In this document: positions 7,907-14,109 of the stretch, in pieces
Layout: each line of letters begins with the position of its first letter
Numbering within the stretch: the first letter of the stretch is position 1
Virus record (IMG/VR): IMGVR_UViG_3300005289_000010
Coordinates: 1-41,105 of that record
DNA length: 41,105 nucleotides
From: a virus
Reading direction: 5' to 3' (one strand)
Made by a program: the position numbers and the translations under genes
The notes under the pieces: generated by a model
Databases searched by the model: none
Told to the model about the DNA's origin: nothing
What the model saw: only the letters and a program-made list of their open reading frames with translations

Positions 7907-8098
7907 TTAGACGAGGTGGTATCCGGCCTGCTTGGCCAGGGCTTCGGCAGCCACGATGGCTTCCCGGATGGTGGGTTGAGGTGCGGTGCTCACGTACTCA
8001 CCGTCGTCACGTTTGATGCTGGTCACCACCACGTAGCCAGCGGGTAGCTGGCGGAGGTGGCTGGATGCAGTACGCAGGGGCAGGGATTGGTCGCGCAT
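7907..8098 (-). CDS. Hypothetical protein, 63 aa
   Basis: This begins with TAATG overlap at the stop of the 122-aa gene. The product has a basic N-terminus, a central VVVTSIKRDDGEYVS strand-like stretch, and a C-terminal helix resembling the REAIVAAEALAK signature of small phage proteins of unknown function. No membrane segment is visible. Function is unknown. Confidence 0.68.
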   Translation of the reverse strand: MRDQSLPLRTASSHLRQLPAGYVVVTSIKRDDGEYVSTAPQPTIREAIVAAEALAKQAGYHLV

Positions 8099-8466
8099 TA
8101 CAGGGCCACCACACGCAGCAGCGTTTCACCACGGAACTCGCCGGCAAACTTGTAGCCGTACAAGCGGAGACGCAGCTCGTCCAGGGTGTCACACTTCAAG
8201 GCGCCCACGAACAGCACGTCGTGACCGTCGCGGACGTAAGCGTCGGTCTCGCTGTGCGTGTGCCCGATGGTGCGCCACACGGTGGGCACCACCTCAACCA
8301 AGTCCCGGTTGGCGTAGCCGCTGGCACTGTGCCCGTTCGCACGCCAGCCACGAACCTGGTTGCCGACCAGCCCGAGGATGGGGTAGGGTCCACCTCGGTC
8401 CACACACAGGATGCGCACGTCGTCGCCGGCTTTGGTCTTGTACTTCTTGTTGATGTCGATGGTCAT
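8098..8466 (-). CDS. Hypothetical phage protein, 122 aa
   Basis: The ATG at 8466 has AAGGA nearby. The N-terminus, YKTKAGDDVRILCVDRGG followed by PILGLV, resembles a small beta-rich domain common in phage accessory proteins of unknown role. Two cysteines are present and there is no membrane segment. It follows the secreted 90-aa gene and is coupled to the 63-aa gene by TAATG. Confidence 0.75.
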   Translation of the reverse strand: MTIDINKKYKTKAGDDVRILCVDRGGPYPILGLVGNQVRGWRANGHSASGYANRDLVEVVPTVWRTIGHTHSETDAYVRDGHDVLFVGALKCDTLDELRLRLYGYKFAGEFRGETLLRVVAL

Positions 8467-8476
8467 TGCTGGTTCC

Positions 8477-8749
8477 TTATGTGTTGCGGCCAGGGATGCA
8501 GGCCAGGATGCCGAAGGTCTTGCCGTACTCTTTGATGAGGCTGTCCCGTACTGCGAGACATTCCTCCTTGCTACCGTAGATCTCCAGCACCGTGGTGCTT
8601 GACTGGATACCGTAGCCAGTGGTGATCAGGATATGCGGGCCTTGGTCAAGCGGGCCTGCCTTGGCACTGGATGCGAAGCCGATGGCTGCGCCCAGCACCA
8701 GGCCAGCCATGACCACAGCCTTGATGATGTCTTTGAAGTTGGGGAACAT
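8477..8749 (-). CDS. Secreted small protein with signal peptide, 90 aa
   Basis: The ATG at 8749 lies three bases after the previous stop, behind GGAG. Residues 1-31 read as a Sec signal peptide: Lys6 and Lys10, a hydrophobic core around 11-25 (AVVMAGLVLGAAIGF), and a type I cleavage site A29-K30-A31 before Gly32. The mature form would be about 59 residues with Cys64 and Cys84, which could form a disulfide in the periplasm. No lipobox is present. The open frame upstream to 8905 is the previous gene in another frame. Function is unknown; an envelope role such as blocking superinfection is a hypothesis from location only. Confidence 0.78.
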   Translation of the reverse strand: MFPNFKDIIKAVVMAGLVLGAAIGFASSAKAGPLDQGPHILITTGYGIQSSTTVLEIYGSKEECLAVRDSLIKEYGKTFGILACIPGRNT

Positions 8750-8750
8750 G

Positions 8751-9044
8751 TCAGTCTCCAGGGAACTGGCCAAGGTAGGCCAGCACATCCGAGCGGCGGT
8801 TGTCAATGAAGGGGATGGCGCGGCTGGCGCGGCTCCGTGGGGTGGCGTCAATACCTGTCCCTTCGGTGGGGAAGAACACACCCAGGGCGTTGTACAGCTC
8901 GCCACCGGGGCCAGTACACGGGGTGCGTCCGAGCAGCAGGGAGATCAGCGCCGCCTCCTGCTGGCTGACATCGAGCACAACTCGTTCGTGCTTTGCGGCC
9001 ACGCCCTGGCTGTCCACGGGCAGGTACTTGTTAACGGTGGTCAT
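8751..9044 (-). CDS. Hypothetical protein, 97 aa
   Basis: This starts at ATG 9044 (MTTVNKYLPVDSQG) behind AAGGA and overlaps the preceding gene by 14 bases. It contains a helix with VVLDVSQQEAALISLLLG and a loop rich in Gly, Pro and Thr. No domain is recognised. The TGA is followed by C and the ATG of the secreted protein (TGACATG), a junction repeated at 9295-9289. Confidence 0.72.
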   Translation of the reverse strand: MTTVNKYLPVDSQGVAAKHERVVLDVSQQEAALISLLLGRTPCTGPGGELYNALGVFFPTEGTGIDATPRSRASRAIPFIDNRRSDVLAYLGQFPGD

Positions 9045-9291
9045 TGATGAATTCCTTGTACGCATCCCGGCACTGCTGGCTGGGCGTGGCTATCACCACA
9101 GTGTTGATGTACATGCGGGCGGCTGCCACGCAGTGTGCTTGCTTACTCCAGCGTACGACACCAGCGGCGCGTCGGCTTGGGTCCACCCATTGCCAGGTGC
9201 CATCACCGTACGCTACGATGACCACGGGGTACAGCTCACCCACGCTGTGCTTCTGCACAGGTGAGCCGTTCGGCATGTGTCCTTCGTACAT
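9031..9291 (-). CDS. Hypothetical protein, 86 aa
   Basis: I chose the ATG at 9291 because GGAGG lies at ideal spacing before it; an in-frame ATG at 9306 has no good site and overlaps the kinase-like gene. The product has a beta-like centre (VVIVAYGDGTWQWVDP) and a helix containing HCVAAARMYINTVV. It is unrecognised, and coupled to the 97-aa gene by overlap. Confidence 0.72.
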   Translation of the reverse strand: MYEGHMPNGSPVQKHSVGELYPVVIVAYGDGTWQWVDPSRRAAGVVRWSKQAHCVAAARMYINTVVIATPSQQCRDAYKEFINDHR

Positions 9292-9292
9292 G

Positions 9293-9913
9293 TCAACCTC
9301 CGTCATACACAGGGTCCATCACGATCCAGTTGCCTGTGTCCTGGTCCTGCATCAGGTTGCCGGCGTGCAGATCCTCGTGGCCGAAGTCTTCAGCCTCACA
9401 CATAACTTCTGCGATGCCCTCGATCTGCGGTATCAGCACATCGGGTAAGTCACGGCCGCAGCTGTACGCCTCTACCAGCTTCTCACGGGTCCCGTAATCA
9501 CCCGGCTCATACCGCTTCATCCATGCGAAGTCCACCCGGCTGGCCAGGCTGTCGTTACCCAGCGCACCAACGACGTACACCACGGGCTTGTGAGGGCCGG
9601 GGTTTTCAGCGCAGTACTTCCACCAGCTGGCGGCTGCACTGTCAGGGTGGATGGCAATCTTGAGCACGCGATCCGGGTAGTCCACATGGGTGTAAGCCAC
9701 GCTGAACGCACCGTTGCCCAGGTACTGGAACCCTTCCTCTTGCAGCTGATCACGCACCAGCTGCAACTCGTACAGCTGCTGGTCTGTCTTGCCCCACGGT
9801 TTGTAGCTGGGGTTCAGTGGATCAGGCCGACGGCGTCCAATCAAGGGCAGCGCAACACGCGCCACCTTGACGGCCAAGGCTTTCACGTCAGGCGTTGAGG
9901 TTGAGGGATGCAT
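9293..9913 (-). CDS. Compact protein-kinase-like protein
   Basis: A 206-aa protein with protein-kinase-fold motifs in the right order. There is a glycine-rich loop LGNGAFSVAY at 65-74, a VLKI lysine (Lys85) as in VAIK, a catalytic loop HEDLHAGNLM at 179-188 with Asp181 and Asn186, and a metal-binding MDP (Asp200) in place of DFG. The spacing and HxDLHxxN form resemble small RIO, aminoglycoside phosphotransferase or phage kinases more than eukaryotic kinases, and the C-lobe after DFG is almost absent. The start is ATG 9913 behind GGAGATCGCT; the frame upstream is spurious. T7 gp0.7 is a different kinase that alters host RNA polymerase and other proteins; a similar takeover role here is inference. 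The substrate is unknown. Confidence 0.8.
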   Translation of the reverse strand: MHPSTSTPDVKALAVKVARVALPLIGRRRPDPLNPSYKPWGKTDQQLYELQLVRDQLQEEGFQYLGNGAFSVAYTHVDYPDRVLKIAIHPDSAAASWWKYCAENPGPHKPVVYVVGALGNDSLASRVDFAWMKRYEPGDYGTREKLVEAYSCGRDLPDVLIPQIEGIAEVMCEAEDFGHEDLHAGNLMQDQDTGNWIVMDPVYDGG

Positions 9914-10364
9914 AGCGATCTCCACGTGCCACGTCATGGGCGTTCTGGTTGAGAAACATGGCTTCGATTTCTTCCATCGTGATACGGCTACCGGCCAGCG
10001 CCACCCGGCGTACGCACGTAGCCAGGCTGGGTATGAACAGGGTTTGCTTCGCCAGCACTTCGACCGTGTACTCGGGACAATCCCACACCGTGAGCAACCC
10101 GTCATGCTCCGCGTCGGGGGAGGCCAGGGCATTGACTGCCCACTCCGGCCACCACCTACGGAACTGCTGCATGTCCACGGAGCAGCAGCTCTGATGATCA
10201 CGTATGGTGGCTGGGTTGCCGGTCACCAGGTAGTGGTCCCCGTGTGGCGCAGGCAGGTCGTACCACCAGTGACGGTCGCGGTCAGTCAGCCTCATTACGA
10301 GGTCGGCTATGTCTGCGCCTGGCCTGTTGCCACGCTCACGACCTATGCGGATGACCCGGATCAT
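9888..10364 (-). CDS. Hypothetical protein, 158 aa
   Basis: The ATG at 10364 overlaps the stop of the 59-aa gene (ATGA), and the 3' end overlaps the kinase-like gene by 26 bases. The protein has several Trp/His-rich stretches (RHWWYDLPAPHGDHY and FRRWWPEWAVNAL) and five cysteines, and ends in a helical segment with MEEIEAMFL. No family is recognised. The pairing with the kinase-like gene suggests they act together, but this is inference. Confidence 0.75.
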   Translation of the reverse strand: MIRVIRIGRERGNRPGADIADLVMRLTDRDRHWWYDLPAPHGDHYLVTGNPATIRDHQSCCSVDMQQFRRWWPEWAVNALASPDAEHDGLLTVWDCPEYTVEVLAKQTLFIPSLATCVRRVALAGSRITMEEIEAMFLNQNAHDVARGDRYASLNLNA

Positions 10365-10540
10365 GGCGCCACCTTCAGGTCGTAGCCATAGCCAGCCGGG
10401 TTATCGAACAGCCCCGGATGATTGACACGGATGAAGTGGCGCAGCTCTGCCTGTGCCTCGGCCAGGGTGTAGCAGCGTGTGCTGTACCCGTCGATGTAGT
10501 CACCCGAACGAGTGAGCAATTGGAAAGAGAAGGTCTTCAC
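10361..10540 (-). CDS. Small protein, 59 aa, GTG start
   Basis: This frame runs from GTG 10540 to a TGA overlapping the next ATG (ATGA). The product starts MKTFSFQLLTRSGDYIDGYS and has a helix with LAEAQAELRHFIRVN and a Gly/Tyr-rich end. No good Shine-Dalgarno is seen; the repeated 12-mer ATTCAAGCGAGA lies immediately upstream. It is the first gene after the 10541-10638 gap. Confidence 0.68.
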   Translation of the reverse strand: MKTFSFQLLTRSGDYIDGYSTRCYTLAEAQAELRHFIRVNHPGLFDNPAGYGYDLKVAP

Positions 10541-10609
10541 GATGTGGTTCTCGCTTGAATCCCGGGGCTGTGAGCGGCGATCCCGGGTAGGTCTATGGGT
10601 AGGTAGCTA

Positions 10610-10634
10610 CCACACAAGATCGTCGCTTGTGTGG
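10610..10634 (-). other. Perfect 9-bp stem-loop in an early intergenic gap
   Basis: CCACACAAG and CTTGTGTGG pair perfectly across a 7-base loop. It lies in the only sizeable gap of the early block (10541-10638). No T-run follows on the minus strand, so a classical intrinsic terminator is unlikely. An RNase III-type processing site, or a structure that protects the 3' end of the upstream message, fits better. Confidence 0.6.
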
Positions 10635-10638
10635 CGCC

Positions 10639-10860
10639 CTAGTGGGTGCCAGTATCCGGCAGGGAGAAGAGCGGCACGTTGTTCCGCATGAGGTGGGACT
10701 TCACGCAGTCAGTGTACAGCTCACGGGCAAAGGCACGGAAGGTCTTGCCCTTGTTCTGCCGGCGGAACCAGCGCGGTGCATAGAAGTACCGGCGTTCACC
10801 CTGGAAGTGAACGGATTCAACGGTGGTCTGCGCCACGACGGGCGGGGTTTGCTTGGTCAT
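10639..10860 (-). CDS. Small basic protein, 73 aa
   Basis: The start is ATG 10860, preceded by CAAGGAGCAAGC and overlapping the 49-aa gene stop (ATGA). It contains a basic aromatic centre (RRYFYAPRWFRRQNKG) followed by FRAFARELYTDCVKSH. It may bind nucleic acid, judging from charge only. The upstream extension to 11046 is another frame of the 49-aa gene. Confidence 0.7.
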   Translation of the reverse strand: MTKQTPPVVAQTTVESVHFQGERRYFYAPRWFRRQNKGKTFRAFARELYTDCVKSHLMRNNVPLFSLPDTGTH

Positions 10861-11006
10861 GCTTGCTCCTTGAACGCGAGGCGGGCACGCTGGCCCAGGT
10901 TGAACCAGCCATCCGTGGGATGGGGCTTGCGTTGGCGGCGCACCTGCTGCACCTTGGGTTGCTTGGGCTGCGCCTTCGGGCGCTTGTCTTGCTTGGCTTG
11001 GGTCAT
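10857..11006 (-). CDS. Very basic 49-aa protein
   Basis: This frame starts at ATG 11006 behind GGAGTAATC, ten bases from the ribosome binding site, and ends in TGA overlapping the next start. The N-terminal half is nearly all Lys, Arg, Gln and Pro (MTQAKQDKRPKAQPKQPK); then comes a Trp/Phe-containing helix ending KEQA. It is probably disordered and nucleic-acid binding; function is unknown. Confidence 0.68.
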   Translation of the reverse strand: MTQAKQDKRPKAQPKQPKVQQVRRQRKPHPTDGWFNLGQRARLAFKEQA

Positions 11007-11008
11007 GA

Positions 11009-11353
11009 TTACTCCAGGTCAACGAGGTGTTTGATGCAGCGGTCAAGCAAGGCCCAGCGGTTGCGTCCGTACTCCGTGCTTACATCCCACAGGTTGGGTT
11101 GTGCGAACAGGGCTTGCGCCGACTGGCCAGAGCTGTCACGCACTGGGTAGGAAGGGTCCAGTCCGAAGGTAAAGAACAGCTCTTGCAGAGCGTTGTCAAC
11201 TTCATTCAACGTGGCCACCACCCCGGTGCCGTGATCACGCCGCCAGTACACCTCCTCCACGTTGTAGCATATACCAGTGCAGAGGGAGGTTGGACCGTCG
11301 GTCTGAACCGTGAGCAAGCAGGCCAGCAGCTCGCGGGCAACAGGCTTTAGCAT
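11009..11353 (-). CDS. Hypothetical protein, 114 aa
   Basis: The ATG at 11353 follows AAGGAGCTGCC. The product starts MLKPVARELLACLLTVQ and contains several Cys (CTGICYNV, LLDRC) and the motif ELFFTFGLDPSYPV, a pattern seen in unannotated phage proteins. It overlaps the upstream gene by seven bases and the stop lies just before the 49-aa gene. No function can be assigned. Confidence 0.75.
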   Translation of the reverse strand: MLKPVARELLACLLTVQTDGPTSLCTGICYNVEEVYWRRDHGTGVVATLNEVDNALQELFFTFGLDPSYPVRDSSGQSAQALFAQPNLWDVSTEYGRNRWALLDRCIKHLVDLE

Positions 11354-11757
11354 GGCAGCTCCTTGAAATATGCAGGGTTGAACGGCGCCCACTTGTCAGC
11401 GCACGGGCCGACCAGCACCTCATGTACCACGGGATGTGGATCACGGTACGAATCATCCCGTACCCGGACAGCGATGCAGTCCTGATGCAAGGCGTAGGCC
11501 ACGGACCAGATGCGGGAGTACACTTCACCCGGCGGGATGCGGGACACGTCAAGCTCCACGATGTGCGTGTCTTCCTGATCTTCCGGGCTGGCACCCAGTG
11601 CGATGAGGGTACTATGCTTGGCCACCAGGAATCCAACGGCACGCAGCGCAGCGCGCACCTCACGCCAATGGACGTAGCCAAGCACGTCACCCTTGAACGC
11701 ATCGGCCTGTACTTGAGCGGGGCTGCGGTCTGCGCCCACGTTGATAGTGAATTTCAT
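11347..11757 (-). CDS. Hypothetical protein, 136 aa
   Basis: This starts at ATG 11757, five bases from the stop of the 23-aa peptide. The sequence mixes beta-strand patterns (MKFTINVGAD; THIVELDVSRIP; CIAVRVRDDS) with short helices, so a small globular cytoplasmic protein is likely. There is no membrane segment. Family and function are not recognised. Confidence 0.75.
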   Translation of the reverse strand: MKFTINVGADRSPAQVQADAFKGDVLGYVHWREVRAALRAVGFLVAKHSTLIALGASPEDQEDTHIVELDVSRIPPGEVYSRIWSVAYALHQDCIAVRVRDDSYRDPHPVVHEVLVGPCADKWAPFNPAYFKELPC

Positions 11758-11761
11758 GATG

Positions 11762-11833
11762 TCACCCCGACACGATGAAGGATATGAGAAGGGCCAGCCA
11801 CGATACCACGTGGCCAGCCAGGAACCGATCCAT
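11762..11833 (-). CDS. 23-aa membrane peptide
   Basis: The ATG at 11833 overlaps the TAA of the preceding gene (TAATG), and the stop lies four bases before the next ATG. The whole peptide, MDRFLAGHVVSWLALLISFI followed by VSG, is one predicted transmembrane helix with a short charged N-terminus. The coupling on both sides supports translation; being so short it could still be chance. Confidence 0.5.
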   Translation of the reverse strand: MDRFLAGHVVSWLALLISFIVSG

Positions 11834-12327
11834 TACTCCCCGTCTTCGGCCACGTCGCCGAGCGGGTCAGCAACCAGGGCTTCCAGCTTCTTGCGCAGTC
11901 CCTCGCCACCAGCGGCCAGCTGCTTGGTGCCAGCCTTCTTGATGAGCGCGGCCACGGCAGCCTGCAAGTCGAACACTTCGTCAGGGTCCGGCTCCACCTT
12001 GAAGTCGAACCAGGGATTGGCGTCCGCCTCTTCCAGCATGGTCGCCTTGTCTTTGGCGTAGACGAACGGCTTATCCTTCTTGTCTTCGCCAGCGTTGGCC
12101 ACGACCTTGGCATAGGCCAGGAGCCAGGCAGTCAACGCGGACTTGCGATGGCCCTTGCCCAAGGCCAGGAACAAGCGGTTAACCGGGCCGATGTCACCGG
12201 ACTTTTCGACGTGAGCGATGGCGGACAAGCCGGCCACTTGGATATCCATGTCCAGCTTCTTGCCACGGGCAGCGATGCTGTCGATGGCCTTGTTGAGCTT
12301 GGCGATGTCAGTGATAATTGCACGCAT
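11833..12327 (-). CDS. Hypothetical early protein, 164 aa
   Basis: The ATG at 12327 has GGAGATC upstream. Long amphipathic helices dominate; GPVNRLFLALGKGHRKSALTAWL and WFDFKVEPDPDEVFDLQAA are recognisable as a recurring T7-like phage protein of unknown function. The C-terminus is acidic. It is the second gene after the hub and so among the first proteins made; host takeover is a reasonable but untested role. Confidence 0.8.
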   Translation of the reverse strand: MRAIITDIAKLNKAIDSIAARGKKLDMDIQVAGLSAIAHVEKSGDIGPVNRLFLALGKGHRKSALTAWLLAYAKVVANAGEDKKDKPFVYAKDKATMLEEADANPWFDFKVEPDPDEVFDLQAAVAALIKKAGTKQLAAGGEGLRKKLEALVADPLGDVAEDGE

Positions 12328-12358
12328 GATAATGATCTCCAGTTATTTACGATGGGCC

Positions 12359-12562
12359 TTAGCCCTGGAAGATACGCGTCACGCTGTATTCAGCGCCACG
12401 CAGGGATGATAGCTTGCGGTCAGCCCGCCCAGCTAACAGCTTACGATTCAACACCGAAGCAGGATGCTTACGCTTGTCAAACCGCTTGTCAGGATTGGAA
12501 CCCCGCAGTGTGTCATGCCAGATGGCCGACGTGCTACGCTGGTCCGCTGCTCTTTGCTTCAT
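12359..12562 (-). CDS. First early gene: basic 67-aa protein
   Basis: The start is ATG 12562 (MKQRAADQRSTSAIWHDTLRG) with GAGGG about nine bases upstream. The protein is rich in Arg and Lys, lacks a membrane segment and probably binds nucleic acid or an acidic host protein. It is the gene nearest to the two sigma70-like promoters in the hub, so it should be expressed first. Family not recognised. The open frame upstream to 12634 has no ribosome binding site. Confidence 0.65.
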   Translation of the reverse strand: MKQRAADQRSTSAIWHDTLRGSNPDKRFDKRKHPASVLNRKLLAGRADRKLSSLRGAEYSVTRIFQG

Positions 12563-12639
12563 TGGCTTTGAACCCTCAGTGAAGACGCAAAGACAATGAG
12601 ACTTTGTGTTAGCTACCCCAATCGTGCTCAGCACACTGC

Positions 12640-12734
12640 CGGATCATGGGTGCAGCTTGCAGCCGTCCCCCAGCATACGCCAGGTTCAGCAAGCCACCCT
12701 TCACTCATGGGCTGGCGTCCGCCGCCATGATCCG
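12640..12734 (-). other. Inverted repeat in the early leader
   Basis: The 10-base arms CGGATCATGG (12640-12649) and CCATGATCCG (12725-12734) are perfect complements 75 bases apart. Smaller complementary pieces (CATGG/CCATG and GGCG/CGCC at 12706-12728) lie nearby. It would fold the leader RNA just upstream of the first early gene. Role unknown. Confidence 0.5.
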
Positions 12735-13109
12735 TGGATAGTTATACGTATTTTTCGTGTTGCCGCCACGCCTGCCTAGTCTACCGCGCAGGTTTCCGAG
12801 TTGTCATATGCACTGTCACCCATGCGGCACGTACGCAGGTATCCGCCCCATCATAACCAATCCAGTGTTACCCATCATGGTCAATCCAGTTTGGACATGG
12901 TGTCCCGAGATGCGGCCAACGGCTTACCCGCCTGAAACCGATCTCTTGGCTTTCCGCCTAGCACCGTCTACCCGGTGTCTTACCCCGACGCTTTATTGTG
13001 GTGGCCGATAACCGTACTGCCTAGTCGCCTTGAATCACGTGTAATCCCGTGTGGTTTGTCGAAGGCTGATCAGGTATGCCGCTGATCTACCGGCTGATTA
13101 CATGACTGC

Positions 13110-13138
13110 ATTGTAGCACACTTTCTACTGCTTGTCCT
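13110..13138 (-). promoter_or_regulatory. Candidate sigma70 promoter, extended -10
   Basis: On the minus strand, AGGACA (13138-13133) and TACAAT (13115-13110) are 17 bases apart, and TGC directly before the -10 gives an extended element. It points toward the early genes and suits use by host RNA polymerase straight after DNA entry. Confidence 0.55.
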
Positions 13139-13247
13139 GCTTGCTGCTCTACCGTATGAATCGCCGAAGCGTTAGACCGTTCTACCCTAGCATTTAACGT
13201 CTGCTTTGACTCTCAGGGCTTCCCGTTTCCGGTAGTGCATGGAACGT

Positions 13248-13276
13248 ATATTAACCCGTTCCTTTCTGGCTGTCAA
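13248..13276 (-). promoter_or_regulatory. Candidate sigma70 promoter with perfect -35
   Basis: On the minus strand TTGACA (13276-13271) is separated by 17 bases from TAATAT (13253-13248), a 4/6 match to the -10 consensus. It lies about 0.7 kb before the first early gene. Two spaced strong host promoters are usual at the left end of T7-like genomes. Confidence 0.6.
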
Positions 13277-13457
13277 GCCGGTTATAAATCTTCCGGTTTG
13301 CTGCCTGGTTCGTCCTGCTTGTTGAACCGTTAGACAGATAGTCTCATGATATCTACCTGTCTGTCTACCTGTTTATTTATCCAGGTACTTCCTGGTGCGT
13401 CCTGGTGTCTGGTCTATCGTACTCCCAGCTATCCCTCTGTCTATATGTCAGGTATTC

Positions 13458-13560
13458 CCGTCTATAGATACCGTCTATCTATCTGGCTATTGCCCGTCGT
13501 CTAGCCCGTCGTGTCTCCGTCTATAGATCGGCTATCTATCCGGCTTGACCGTCTACAGAT
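13458..13560. repeat. Short direct repeats CCGTCTATAGAT
   Basis: CCGTCTATAGAT occurs at 13458-13469 and 13517-13528, with a one-base variant (CCGTCTACAGAT) at 13549-13560 and a partial copy at 13471-13482. The core TCTATAGA is an 8-base palindrome. Further short repeats (CTACCTG and TCCTGGTG, each twice) lie at 13350-13410. Such arrays flank the terminal repeats in T7; here they may mark the genome ends. Confidence 0.6.
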
Positions 13561-13630
13561 ACCGCTCTCGTCCGTCCGTTCTCCGGCCCCCTTCCGTCGT
13601 CGCATTCGCTCCGTCGTCTATCCCTCTATC

Positions 13631-13648
13631 CGTATAGCCGACCGTAAT
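13631..13648 (-). promoter_or_regulatory. T7-type phage RNA polymerase promoter, copy 1
   Basis: The minus strand reads ATTACGGTCGGCTATACG, identical over 18 bases to 35941-35924. It keeps TACG-5 bases-CTATA exactly as in the T7 class III promoter. AT-rich DNA lies just upstream (13655-13680). Its place at the genome-end hub matches T7 phiOL/phiOR, which also serve as replication origins. Confidence 0.8.
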
Positions 13649-13860
13649 TCCAACCCATTGATTTATAAGGATAATTTCCGTGACTCTGATCGGCTGATTT
13701 CGGGCAGATTCCAGGCAATCTACTGGATGGATACCCAGTAGACTCCCGGCGATTTCCGTGGTACAATCCCGCGCGTGGCGTAGCGCGTGCGTAGGAGGGC
13801 TATGGGGGCATAGGCGTATGGGAATGTGGGAAGGAGGTCCCTCGGGGATGCAACCCAAAT

Positions 13861-14109
13861 TTAAGCCGTGGGTCCCTCAGCCCAATCCCGGAGAGCTTCC
13901 TTGTCCGCATTACACAGGTCCAGGGCCAGCTGATAGCTTTGGATCAGCCGAGCCAGATCCCCGTTGGTGCCGGAGTCTGGCCAGGAAGGCCCAGGGCAGG
14001 CTTTCAGGAGGTGAGTAAGGGGGTAGGTAGGGTTAGGGCTTGAGAGCGTCCCACACGCCGTCAGGGACAGCGCCGTCAGCCCAGTCAGGAGCAGCCTTGA
14101 GAGCTTCAT
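13861..14109 (-). CDS. Rz1: Rz1-like outer membrane spanin lipoprotein
   Basis: An 82-aa lipoprotein precursor. MKLSRLLLTGLTALSLTAC is a type II signal peptide with lipobox LTAC and acylated Cys19; the mature part is Pro/Ser-rich then helical. It starts at ATG 14109 (AAAGGAAGCTAG upstream) inside the Rz gene in another frame, and runs 172 bases past the Rz stop, an overlapping Rz/Rz1 arrangement. With Rz it spans the periplasm and fuses the membranes in the last step of lysis. It is the final gene before the hub. Confidence 0.88.
   Translation of the reverse strand: MKLSRLLLTGLTALSLTACGTLSSPNPTYPLTHLLKACPGPSWPDSGTNGDLARLIQSYQLALDLCNADKEALRDWAEGPTA

Larger units (their letters stand above)
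12563..13860. other. Gene-free hub between lysis genes and first early gene
   Basis: These 1.3 kb hold no convincing gene on either strand. Visible contents are an inverted repeat near the first gene, two sigma70-like promoters and one T7-type phage promoter (all firing toward the early genes), and pyrimidine-rich short repeats at about 13330-13620. In T7-like genomes the late lysis genes end the right side and early genes begin the left side. This is therefore where the physical ends and one collapsed copy of the direct terminal repeat should lie. Confidence 0.75.

Noticed and set aside
12640-13250. Several 15-26 codon frames on the minus strand of the leader
   Set aside because: They lack good ribosome sites and coupling to a neighbour, so I did not call them genes.
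13330-13620. Possible CRISPR array
   Set aside because: Repeats are short, irregularly spaced and palindromic, with no uniform spacers.
13759-13767. Plus-strand TGGTACAAT extended -10 element
   Set aside because: No gene on the plus strand follows and no -35 is present; probably chance.
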